Virus record (IMG/VR): IMGVR_UViG_3300009285_000602 | Span: 1 to 29,864 of that record | Source: a virus | Length of the DNA: 29,864 nucleotides | Strand: one strand, 5' to 3' | Part shown: positions 14,285-21,198 of the stretch, piece after piece | Numbering within the stretch: the first letter of the stretch is position 1 | Layout of the letters: each line of letters begins with the position of its first letter | Program-made: the position numbers and the translations under genes | Notes under the pieces: model-generated | What the model was told of the DNA's origin: nothing | The model's database searches: none | What the model saw: the letters and a program-made list of their open reading frames with translations, nothing else

Positions 14285-16068
14285 TCACTCGCTCCCGCTG
14301 CCGCCGCTTCTGCCAATTGCTGTGCGTCCCATTCCTCTTTTCGCTGTTCCGCATACTCGTCCATATCATCCCGAATATCCTCGAACTTAGTGTACGACAC
14401 GCTGCACCGGCAATTGCTTGATACGCATCCGTTGACAATGTATAATGAGCTATCAGATTGGAGGTCATAGACATGCCCACAAAAGTGTCGCAGACGTGTG
14501 AACAGGATACGTGTCGTCGTTATCAAGCCGGAGAACGATTGCAGGATATCGCGGATGTGCTCGGAATTTCCAAACCCTGTATTGAAAATATTCTCCGGCG
14601 CAACAACATCCCCCGAAACAGGTGGCACCAACTCATGCCTATCGAGGATGTTGTCCGCAGATACTCTGCGGGTGAATCCGAATTGTCCCTCAGCAAAACT
14701 CTTGACGTATCCAGGTCTGTGATCCGCAGGATATTGCTGCAAACTCGCATCCCCATTCGCAGCGGTTCGGATGCTAACCGGTTGCGCTTCGCGCGCATGA
14801 CGCCGCAGGAACGCCACGCCCTCGCGGCGAATGCCCACTCCGCCGTCCGTGGCTCCACGCAAAGCGAAGAGCATCGAATGAAGATCGCTAAAACGCGAGA
14901 AATGGAAACCATCGGAAGTGTCCCAATTGAAGATTATCTTGCTGAATGTTTGCGCGGTAACGGGATTGGCGTCATTCAACAAAAAGCCGTTGGGCGCTAC
15001 AATATTGACATTGCCATTACAGAAAGCCGCATCGCCGTGGAGATATTCGGGGGAGGCTGGCACAACAGCGGAAGACATTTGCGGCGATATAGAAAGCGCT
15101 GTGATTACCTGCTCAATAGTGGGTGGCTGCCAGTTATTATCTGGATTGATGCTCGAAGATTCCCCTTGGGTGATGGGGCAATTCAATATCTCATCGGCCT
15201 CGATGAGGCTCTTCGCCGCGGCGAATCCATCAGGCGTCAAGAACATGTGATTCGGGGTAACGGAGATAACGCGCCCATCAAATAGGCCGATATCAACGAT
15301 GTCGCCCTCATAGAATGCCTGCACGCCACATAATATGCCAGGAGCGATAACGCGCGTATCGCCCAAGACGCAGCTCGGATGTGCTGGCGACTGACTGTCC
15401 CCAGACGCGAACGCTTCGTCCACGTCTATCGCCCCTTGTTCCTCATTTCCCCGGCAAATGTCGCATACCCGTTCGTCATCGGTAGCGCGCCACGCCTTCC
15501 ACTTGTCCTCCCGCGCGTGCGCCTCGACGCTGCGCGCTTCGCTCTGCGCGGTTGCCGTCTCGGTAACGGCAATGGTCTCCCGCCGGTCTTTCAGGAGCGA
15601 CCGGTAGAACGTTTCAGCCATGGACTGGACTTCGGCATCGGTCCTGCTTGACCGTTCTAACTCCGCGACATATTTCAGATACTGAGCCTGCCGGTTAGAG
15701 TCCAAGCCCACGACCTGTTCGAGTTGGCGTGCAATAGCATACGGATGTTTACCGTCCGCCATGCCCTGGGCAATGGTCGCGGCCACGCTTTTGAGTTCCG
15801 TTTGGACCAGCCCGCGAATCAGCGTATCGGCTTGGATTCGCGCCGCGTCCGTAGCCATTTGCTGGGCTTTTCGCAGCGCTACAGGACTCGCGTCACCCGT
15901 GATCGCCGCACGATACTGGTCATACAGCGCCGCCTCAATATCCGCCCCGATGCCCTGCGTTGACGCCACAAGCGCGTCAATCCATTCGCTCATCTCGGCA
16001 ACCTGCGCGCGGGCAAATTCAGCCGACAGCAGTTCTGCGGCCAACCCGCGAATCTCGTTGTCCGTCAT
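14281..16068 (-). CDS. MuF-type minor head protein precursor interrupted by an intein
   Basis: A 595-residue ORF downstream of the portal gene. The host protein is residues 1-232 plus 553-595 (275 residues after splicing): an Ala/Glu/Arg helical N-terminus, then the MuF C-terminal signature KWKAWRATDDERVCDICRGNEEQG and, after joining, HPSCRCSVSY. The Cys pairs and His are the conserved zinc-like cluster of SPP1 gp7/Mu gpF proteins, which bind the portal and enter the head. The insertion lies exactly between HPS and CRC. Without splicing the conserved motif would be broken, so splicing is probably needed for function. The frame is intact throughout. Confidence 0.9.
   Translation of the reverse strand: MTDNEIRGLAAELLSAEFARAQVAEMSEWIDALVASTQGIGADIEAALYDQYRAAITGDASPVALRKAQQMATDAARIQADTLIRGLVQTELKSVAATIAQGMADGKHPYAIARQLEQVVGLDSNRQAQYLKYVAELERSSRTDAEVQSMAETFYRSLLKDRRETIAVTETATAQSEARSVEAHAREDKWKAWRATDDERVCDICRGNEEQGAIDVDEAFASGDSQSPAHPSCVLGDTRVIAPGILCGVQAFYEGDIVDIGLFDGRVISVTPNHMFLTPDGFAAAKSLIEADEILNCPITQGESSSINPDNNWQPPTIEQVITALSISPQMSSAVVPASPEYLHGDAAFCNGNVNIVAPNGFLLNDANPVTAQTFSKIIFNWDTSDGFHFSRFSDLHSMLFALRGATDGGVGIRREGVAFLRRHAREAQPVSIRTAANGDASLQQYPADHRPGYVKSFAEGQFGFTRRVSADNILDRHELVPPVSGDVVAPENIFNTGFGNSEHIRDILQSFSGLITTTRILFTRLRHFCGHVYDLQSDSSLYIVNGCVSSNCRCSVSYTKFEDIRDDMDEYAEQRKEEWDAQQLAEAAAAGASE
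14418..14446 (+). promoter_or_regulatory. Promoter for the antisense homing endonuclease
   Basis: TTGATA (14418-14423), a 17-nt spacer and a perfect TATAAT (14441-14446) on the plus strand. Transcription would start near 14453, followed by GGAGG at 14460-14464 and ATG at 14473. The promoter lies within the codons for the intein's blocks F and G, read on the other strand. Confidence 0.75.
14473..15285 (+). CDS. Vsr/EDxHD-type homing endonuclease encoded antisense within the intein
   Basis: A 270-residue protein and the only convincing plus-strand gene. ATG at 14473 has GGAGG 8 nt upstream and a promoter before that. Residues ~5-50 and ~55-95 are two helix-turn-helix units (RLQDIADVLGISKPCIENIL, SELSLSKTLDVSRSVIRRIL). 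A basic linker follows. The C-terminal nuclease core has an early Glu (IEDYLAE, ~153), YNIDIAI (Asp179), IAVEIFGGGWH (Glu190, His197) and RCDYL (Asp211), as in Vsr-like PD-(D/E)XK homing endonucleases such as the I-Bth0305I group. It lies entirely inside the intein coding region. It probably cuts intein-free alleles to spread the intein. Confidence 0.85.
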   Translation: MPTKVSQTCEQDTCRRYQAGERLQDIADVLGISKPCIENILRRNNIPRNRWHQLMPIEDVVRRYSAGESELSLSKTLDVSRSVIRRILLQTRIPIRSGSDANRLRFARMTPQERHALAANAHSAVRGSTQSEEHRMKIAKTREMETIGSVPIEDYLAECLRGNGIGVIQQKAVGRYNIDIAITESRIAVEIFGGGWHNSGRHLRRYRKRCDYLLNSGWLPVIIWIDARRFPLGDGAIQYLIGLDEALRRGESIRRQEHVIRGNGDNAPIK

Positions 16069-16071
16069 TGC

Positions 16072-17577
16072 CTACCCCGCTGCCTCAGCCGGTCGTTGCC
16101 GTTCCACAATTCGCTGCATAGTCGAATCTTTTGTCAACGTGCCAATCGCCGCCTGGCCCAGCGTCATGATCGCTTTTTCCATGACCGGTCCCATGTTTTT
16201 CGCGGCCATGTCCATCATAGCCTGTTGTTCAACAGCTTGTTGTGTCGGCGTCTTGATAGCATTCAACTGCCGCTGCTCGTGCTCCGTGTTGAACGCTTCC
16301 AGTTCCGCCGCCGGGTCCTCAATACTATGCAACAACCGCAACCGCGTTCCGTGCGATACGATGTCCTGCAACGCGCCAATGGACTGCCACTCCTCGAGTT
16401 CGTTTACGGGTATCGAGAAACCAATGTTCATATCATAATCTACGATCTGCGGCAACCCCTGTTTCTCCTGCATCGCGTTGATCAAATCCACACGGCACTT
16501 CATGCACCGCTTGAGATACTGTATCATTGCGTTAGCTGTCTCGTTCATTGGCGTAAACATTAGTTTAAGCGCTATTCCGCTGGTCGCGCCGGTCGCGCCA
16601 GCGATGTTCGCCACGTCAGGAACTTCCATCATCAGATGAATAGCTTCCCTCGTTCGCTTGAGCCGTTCCGTGATTCGGGCAACGTCCGTCTGCCGTGTCA
16701 GGTAGAAAGCGTCCGCATCGCCCGCGCCAGATAACGGGAGCATCCGGCTCTTGTTGATGACGGATTCATGCTGTTTCACCCAGTCCGCGTCATACCCTTT
16801 GATCACAAGCATCGCGTCAACGATCTGACGGATGTCATCACCGCTGGCGCTGTCAATCGAATTCCATTCATCCGTCTGCGACCGCACCGCCGCGCTGATA
16901 AGCGACTCCCGCAGTTCGTTGACGCACCATTCCACAACCGGCACGCGGCCGTAGAAATGTTCTACGGGGTCCTTCGTCAACGTCCAGTTGTTCGGCGATT
17001 TCCCAGACGAAGAGTACTCCGCGATGATCGCATCCGTGTACACGGTCACGATATCAAGCGAGTCCGCGAGCGCCGCGCCCTGATGGATCGTCCCTGCCGG
17101 TATGGTCACCCGGCGGATCGCCGCCACCACATCCTCGTTGCTGTCATAGACCACCGCCCATTCGAGCGGGTCATAGTTCGCTATCTGTATCCCGCCCGCA
17201 TCCGGGTCAAAATAATGGAGCTCAATTCCGCGCCCGTTTATCAGCACGTCCCGCAGGATGTCAACGTCGATGGCGTCAATCATAACCCGCCGCGCGATAT
17301 CCGCGTAGACCTCGATGCCCAGTTTCGCCAGTTCGTCTTCTGCGTTGCGCGCAGTAACTTTATAAGGTTTTCGCGTCATCGCGCCGACATAGCGGTTCAC
17401 TCCGTACCGAGGCCAGTTCGTGACGTTCTCGCTTTTTTTCGAGCCGTCCGCGTACCGTTCGTTCTTGCCGACAATCGTATGTTTACCAGAGTAGTAGCCC
17501 TGGCATTTCGCCATTTCACTGCGGACCATCACCTGCCGGTCCCACAGGTCCAGCGCTTGAGTTATCGAGAGTTCCAT
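16072..17577 (-). CDS. Portal protein (SPP1 gp6-like)
   Basis: A 501-residue protein between the large terminase and the MuF-type gene. The N-terminus (QALDLWDRQVMVRSEMAKCQGYYSGKH) and the following NRYVGAMTRKPYKVTA fit the SPP1 gp6 portal family, as does the LIISAAVRSQTDEWNSIDSAS-type stem region near residue 225. The later helix MNETANAMIQYLKRCMK and the Gln/Glu-rich C-terminus fit the crown. Twelve copies would form the DNA channel at one vertex, bind terminase during packaging and later the adaptor ring. Confidence 0.85.
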   Translation of the reverse strand: MELSITQALDLWDRQVMVRSEMAKCQGYYSGKHTIVGKNERYADGSKKSENVTNWPRYGVNRYVGAMTRKPYKVTARNAEDELAKLGIEVYADIARRVMIDAIDVDILRDVLINGRGIELHYFDPDAGGIQIANYDPLEWAVVYDSNEDVVAAIRRVTIPAGTIHQGAALADSLDIVTVYTDAIIAEYSSSGKSPNNWTLTKDPVEHFYGRVPVVEWCVNELRESLISAAVRSQTDEWNSIDSASGDDIRQIVDAMLVIKGYDADWVKQHESVINKSRMLPLSGAGDADAFYLTRQTDVARITERLKRTREAIHLMMEVPDVANIAGATGATSGIALKLMFTPMNETANAMIQYLKRCMKCRVDLINAMQEKQGLPQIVDYDMNIGFSIPVNELEEWQSIGALQDIVSHGTRLRLLHSIEDPAAELEAFNTEHEQRQLNAIKTPTQQAVEQQAMMDMAAKNMGPVMEKAIMTLGQAAIGTLTKDSTMQRIVERQRPAEAAG

Positions 17578-17587
17578 ATCCGCCTCC

Positions 17588-18913
17588 TCAAAATCCTAAC
17601 GCCGCGCGGTCCATACCCGCGAGATTCGGCTTGTTTCGCAGCAAGTCCGTCATTCCAATCACATACGAGTCTAACCGGTTTGGACTGGCCTCGTTAACCG
17701 CGCCCGTATAACTACACAGTTCCTCTTCGAGTTGCGCGAACGTTCCGATATGATGAATCCGGCGATGCTGGGCTTGGGCCGCGACGTATTCCGCCCTCAC
17801 CATTTTCCCTTTGACGGATGGAATGCCACGGAGCGGAATCGAGTACCGCCCTCGCCCCATCTCCCGAAACGTTGACACGATAGTGTGTTCCACCATCTCG
17901 CCGCCCTGGTTCGTCTCGTAGAGGATTTCTGAGGCGTGCCACTGGTCGAATAGCAAGACGGCTATCCGGGCCCATTCACCGGGCGAACCGTGCAAACTGC
18001 CGTCTGCCAACAGATACCCGTGACCGTCAACACCGAGGCCCGTAACCGTGATGCCCGCCTCGTCTCCCGCCTTCGAGCACGTCGGGTCTACCGTGACAAC
18101 CACCCTCCGCATTTCCGGCGCAGTCAACACACGGGCGGCGTCGATCTCCGCGCGTTTCCACAACGCGCCCGGAATGTCTTCGTCATCCTGCGCCAGTATC
18201 TCATGGCCGTGCGCTTCCGTAGTCATCTCAGCCGCGATATCCGCCAGCGCTTGTTCGCTGATGTACGGGTTCTCGTGGCTCGTGAAGTGGAACGCGGCCC
18301 ACCGGCCCGATGTGTCAGCTGCGGCCCGCTTGTACATCTTGGCGGCGTACCGCGGGTCTGTCGCGCGAGACAGCGCGCGCGACTTCCGGCTCGGCGGCGT
18401 GTAGATGAACACAGCGTCGCCGTCGTTGTCCAGAAGCATTGGCGCGCCAACGTCTTCCCACGCCGTCTCAGACATCAGCTGCAACTCGTCGAGGATCAAC
18501 ACGTCCGCGTAGTCTCCCCGGAGCGTGTCCGCGTTGAACGCGGTTTTTGCGCGAATGCGTTGGCGCGTACCAGGCCGGGTTATCGTGTGCATCCCTTCGT
18601 TTTTGATATACAGTTCCGCTTCGATAGGTTCATGCAACGCGCGTTTCACTTCAAACCAGAACGCATCGACCTGTTCCTGGGTCGGCACCGCGTACAGAAC
18701 GCGGTGGCCGTCCAGAAATGCTTTCACGGCGAGCACCGCGACCCCAACCGTTTTTCCTCCCCGTCGGCCTGCACGTACCACTTTCCGCTTGGCGGGCGAG
18801 TCGATAAATTCCGCCTGCTTCGGATGCGGCTGACGAAGCCGGACCGTGTACACGCGCTCGCCTGCCGGCGGCCGCGTCTCAAGCGCCGCTGACATGTCCG
18901 TCCCCAGTCTCAT
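17588..18913 (-). CDS. terL: Terminase large subunit
   Basis: A 441-residue packaging motor. The ATPase domain has Walker A (RAGRRGGKTVG, about residues 47-57) and Walker B (DVLILDELQLM). The nuclease domain has the first acidic strand (VVVTVDPTCS), a middle motif (EILYETNQGGE) and the C-terminal Asp (SPNRLDSYVIGMTDLL). Together these are the standard TerL order. It overlaps the small subunit gene by 35 nt. A second ATG at 18895 (MSAALETRPP), preceded by GGGGAC, may be the true start. It cuts and threads phage DNA into the prohead at the portal. Confidence 0.95.
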   Translation of the reverse strand: MRLGTDMSAALETRPPAGERVYTVRLRQPHPKQAEFIDSPAKRKVVRAGRRGGKTVGVAVLAVKAFLDGHRVLYAVPTQEQVDAFWFEVKRALHEPIEAELYIKNEGMHTITRPGTRQRIRAKTAFNADTLRGDYADVLILDELQLMSETAWEDVGAPMLLDNDGDAVFIYTPPSRKSRALSRATDPRYAAKMYKRAAADTSGRWAAFHFTSHENPYISEQALADIAAEMTTEAHGHEILAQDDEDIPGALWKRAEIDAARVLTAPEMRRVVVTVDPTCSKAGDEAGITVTGLGVDGHGYLLADGSLHGSPGEWARIAVLLFDQWHASEILYETNQGGEMVEHTIVSTFREMGRGRYSIPLRGIPSVKGKMVRAEYVAAQAQHRRIHHIGTFAQLEEELCSYTGAVNEASPNRLDSYVIGMTDLLRNKPNLAGMDRAALGF

Positions 18914-19310
18914 AGACTACCCGTATGACCGCCTCCGCACCGTCTATACCAGTGACCTCATTCCGCATCGTGTCCCGCTGTCCCAGCGTCTGTTTGCCAA
19001 GCCAAATCAACATCGTTTTATCGCCTTGCATGGCAAGCGCAAACTGTTTGCGGCGCAAAGACATACGACCTTCCCCTTTGCCTTTTTCAATAAGTGCGGA
19101 AATTTCTGGCTGCCCATTTTTCAACTCGCCAAAATGAGCCGGCGTCATATTCAGCGCCCACGCGATTTCCTCTTGGGTACACTGAATCATGGCGAGTTTT
19201 TGGACTAGTTCTAAATCAATCGGCTTAGACGGACGGCCTCGCCCGCGCTGCGTAGCAGATACGCCAACGGGCGTATCCGCCGTGACAGGTTTTCGTTTCA
19301 CGTGGGCCAT
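18879..19310 (-). CDS. terS: Terminase small subunit
   Basis: A 143-residue protein directly upstream of terL. A basic N-terminus leads to a helix-turn-helix (LVQKLAMIQCTQEEIAWALN then TPAHFGELKNG, about residues 35-68). A central helix follows, KGKGEGRMSLRRKQFALAMQ, then KTMLIWLGKQTLGQRD. This matches the common small-terminase pattern of a DNA-binding domain plus oligomerisation region. It recognises the packaging site and activates TerL. A strong promoter ends only 6 nt before the ATG, so the mRNA may be nearly leaderless. Confidence 0.85.
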   Translation of the reverse strand: MAHVKRKPVTADTPVGVSATQRGRGRPSKPIDLELVQKLAMIQCTQEEIAWALNMTPAHFGELKNGQPEISALIEKGKGEGRMSLRRKQFALAMQGDKTMLIWLGKQTLGQRDTMRNEVTGIDGAEAVIRVVYETGDGHVSGA

Positions 19311-19316
19311 ACGGCC

Positions 19317-19345
19317 ATATTACACGGACGGACGCAGGTTGTCAA
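19317..19345 (-). promoter_or_regulatory. Sigma70-like promoter for terminase / late genes
   Basis: On the minus strand TTGACA (19345-19340), 17-nt spacer and TAATAT (19322-19317). The predicted start falls at or within a base or two of the terS ATG at 19310, leaving little or no room for a Shine-Dalgarno. Confidence 0.65.
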
Positions 19346-19351
19346 GCGCCG

Positions 19352-20200
19352 TTATTGATCACTCCAGCCCTGACGCGCACAAAGAAGAGCCCGGAATTCT
19401 TGTCCTCGATAATGACAATCCATCGCGTAAACGGATTTGCCATACACTTCCAACCCGCCAACGCTTTTCCCCTGAGACCTATTTGTTGTCAACAGCCAAT
19501 CTCGCAATTTAAGCGGCTGACTGGGCGCACCTTGACTTGGACCAGCAAACAAGTGCATTCCAAACACTTCAGCAAGCACCTTGTTGCGAAGGGAATACTC
19601 CGATAACGCTAGTAATACTGGTGCTGACGAAACGCCTCGCATCTTCGCCGGAAACCGACACGCAACCCAAACGAATTCAGGATGACGATCAATGCTTGTA
19701 GTCACGTCATCTAGCGGCATAGCCCTGCCACTCTGAAAGTTTATTAAGCTAGTAACGGTTTTCACTGCGCTTTTTGTCAATCCCACTAGCGACTGAGCGA
19801 GTTCTGGACAATACGGTAGCAGATCGGGGATACTACGGGGCGTGTTACTGTCAATATACCGTGCCAAGCGCCGTCCCGTTCGTACTCCAACGACTTGAGA
19901 TATGCCTGTTTTTGATATCGCCAATAACGTATGCATACCATTTACACGATGACCGCGAGAATCAAATTCAACCCTCGCGGTTTCTGGGTCCCAGGTTCCT
20001 CTGTTAATATGTGCTATCAAATGACTTAAACGCTGCTTGATACTCCTATCCATCACAGACAACTTCAACCACCTATCCGCAAGGTCTTTATCACAGAGCA
20101 CGAAAAGAATACGATCTGGCCGCCATTCGGTTCGATCAATACTACTTCCTTCCAAAGCCGTTAACGGATTATCCGGCCTGGTACCTCGTATCATATTCAT
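19352..20200 (-). CDS. ParB/DGQHR-like domain protein
   Basis: A 282-residue protein if it starts at the ATG at 20200; 20194 is an alternative, with purine-rich ribosome binding sequence fitting either. The frame runs further upstream but only through repeat DNA. Residues ~65-110 read as GTWDPETARVEFDSRGHRVN then GMHTLLAISKTG, the pattern of phage proteins with a ParB-like DGQHR motif, here changed to NGMHT. The rest is helical with no recognised domain (LADRWLKLSVMDRSIKQRL near the N-terminus). Related proteins are common in phages and are thought to bind DNA or nucleotides. The altered motif may mean lost catalysis. It precedes the terminase promoter. Confidence 0.55.
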   Translation of the reverse strand: MNMIRGTRPDNPLTALEGSSIDRTEWRPDRILFVLCDKDLADRWLKLSVMDRSIKQRLSHLIAHINRGTWDPETARVEFDSRGHRVNGMHTLLAISKTGISQVVGVRTGRRLARYIDSNTPRSIPDLLPYCPELAQSLVGLTKSAVKTVTSLINFQSGRAMPLDDVTTSIDRHPEFVWVACRFPAKMRGVSSAPVLLALSEYSLRNKVLAEVFGMHLFAGPSQGAPSQPLKLRDWLLTTNRSQGKSVGGLEVYGKSVYAMDCHYRGQEFRALLCARQGWSDQ

Positions 20201-20233
20201 TTCCTTAACCCTTCCTTTTTCTTTTCTGTTTCC

Positions 20234-20470
20234 TGCGTGGCCGTGCAAAGCCGCGCCTGTCCCATCCGCTCCGATCCACTCCGTGCTGCGCCCGCGTCGC
20301 CGTGCCGTGCCAATCCCGTCCGTGCCGGTCCCGTCCAATCCGTGCCCTTCCTTGCCTGCGTCACCGTGCAAAGCCCATCCTATCCGATCCCGTCCATTCC
20401 CCTCCGCTCCATGCCACGCCTGCGTCGCCGTGCAGAGCCCATCCTATCCGATCCGTGCCGAGCCGGGCCT
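20234..20470 (-). repeat. Pentamer-periodic (GGNNN) repeat array A
   Basis: No convincing gene; reading frames crossing it arise from the repeat. On the plus strand it is mostly NNNCC pentamers, interrupted by a 13-nt anchor (consensus TGCGTCRCCGTGC) starting at 20234, 20293, 20357 and 20421. Distances are 59, 64 and 64 nt, all 4 modulo 5. It lies between the Cys-rich protein gene and the ParB-like gene and just upstream of the latter's ribosome binding site. On the transcribed-sense strand the series GGN3GGN3GGN3GG fits a two-layer G-quadruplex consensus. Confidence 0.85.
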
Positions 20471-20849
20471 ATCCTGCCGCACGCGGCCCGCGCGGTTTTC
20501 CTTTCGGCCAACCGCGATGTTTACGGCCAGAAGCTACCACTTCGGATGGAACGCATTCCTCCGCAACCGTTACAACACCGTCTGGCCCGCGCGTTATAAT
20601 GTCAATCCCCTCCTCTGGAATAGGGGGTGCGCCAACACTTTCGCGGGCCGCCGTGGCCACTACATCAACTCGCAATTGGCCTTGTTGCGCACCGCGACGG
20701 CATTTAGGACACTGACACGCCACCGGCTTTCCAGTGCCCGCGCCGCCATCCCGCGAGTACGAACGCGCCGCGCACGGCTGACACAGCGTCTGTCCATTCA
20801 CTTCGCACACATCACTCGCTCGTTTACACCACGCACAGATTCCCATCAT
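20469..20849 (-). CDS. Small Cys-rich (zinc-ribbon-like) protein
   Basis: A 126-residue protein from the ATG at 20849, with AAAGGAGA 8 nt upstream and a 4-nt ATGA overlap with the HAD gene. The N-terminal half has four Cys pairs or near pairs: CAWC (about residues 5-8), CQPC and CQCPKC near residue 50, which could hold one or two zinc ions. The C-terminal half is acidic then basic and Pro/Gly-rich (RKHRGWPKGKPRGPRAAG), a tail that may contact nucleic acid. No family recognised. Its last codons touch repeat array A. Confidence 0.6.
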   Translation of the reverse strand: MMGICAWCKRASDVCEVNGQTLCQPCAARSYSRDGGAGTGKPVACQCPKCRRGAQQGQLRVDVVATAARESVGAPPIPEEGIDIITRGPDGVVTVAEECVPSEVVASGRKHRGWPKGKPRGPRAAG

Positions 20850-21193
20850 TTGTTGATTCTCCTTTCGATTTCCGGCCAATCCGGGATCCAAAAAACACTC
20901 GTGTCATCGAGCGATATGTCACACGGCGGTTTGCCAAAAATCAACGCGTCGAATTCGAGGCCCCATTCCCGTAGCTGGTCAGCGGTTTCACGTTTACGAC
21001 AGGCCTCAATTGCCGCCGCGTATCCACAATACCGGTTCATATACCGGGCCGTATGCACAACGACGCGATGCCCGGCACGGCGCGCCCGATTCATAACGTC
21101 AATCGCGTCCTGGATAGGCTTCGCGCGTTCATACGCGCCGCGCGTGTCCGTGCACAGAACACCGTCGATATCCACAACTATCTCTCTAATCAT
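20846..21193 (-). CDS. Small HAD-superfamily phosphatase
   Basis: A 115-residue protein. The ATG at 21193 is chosen because AAGGA lies about 9 nt upstream, formed by the end of the transaldolase gene 5 nt away. HAD motif I is VDIDGVLCTD at the N-terminus (nucleophile and acid/base Asp), motif II is HTAR, and a Lys and acidic pair appear in FGKPPCDISLDD. It is much smaller than GmhB (about 190 residues) and resembles short HAD proteins in capsule and sugar clusters. In this cassette it is the best candidate for removing the C7 phosphate of heptose-1,7-bisphosphate. Substrate is inferred from neighbours only. Confidence 0.75.
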   Translation of the reverse strand: MIREIVVDIDGVLCTDTRGAYERAKPIQDAIDVMNRARRAGHRVVVHTARYMNRYCGYAAAIEACRKRETADQLREWGLEFDALIFGKPPCDISLDDTSVFWIPDWPEIERRINK

Positions 21194-21198
21194 GTCAA

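Larger units (their letters stand above)
14413..15372 (-). mobile_element. Intein (320 aa) in the MuF-type protein
   Basis: Intein residues correspond to ORF residues 233-552. Block A starts with the catalytic Cys (CVLGDTRVIAPG). Block B is VTPNHMFLTPDGF with the conserved His. Blocks F and G are HVYDLQSDSSLYIVNG and CVSSN, followed by the +1 Cys of the host protein. The last residue is Asn, as required, but the usual penultimate His is Ser; some active inteins have this. The middle ~215 residues show no LAGLIDADG motif and mostly mirror an endonuclease gene on the other strand. Splicing chemistry looks complete; activity is inferred. Confidence 0.9.

Noticed and set aside
16768-17697. 309-residue plus-strand ORF antisense to the portal gene
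   Set aside because: His/Arg/Val-rich shadow typical of opposite frames in GC-rich coding DNA, and no start signals like those found for the antisense endonuclease.
17990-18892. 300-residue plus-strand ORF antisense to terL
   Set aside because: Arg/Val-rich shadow frame; the opposite strand has full terminase motifs.
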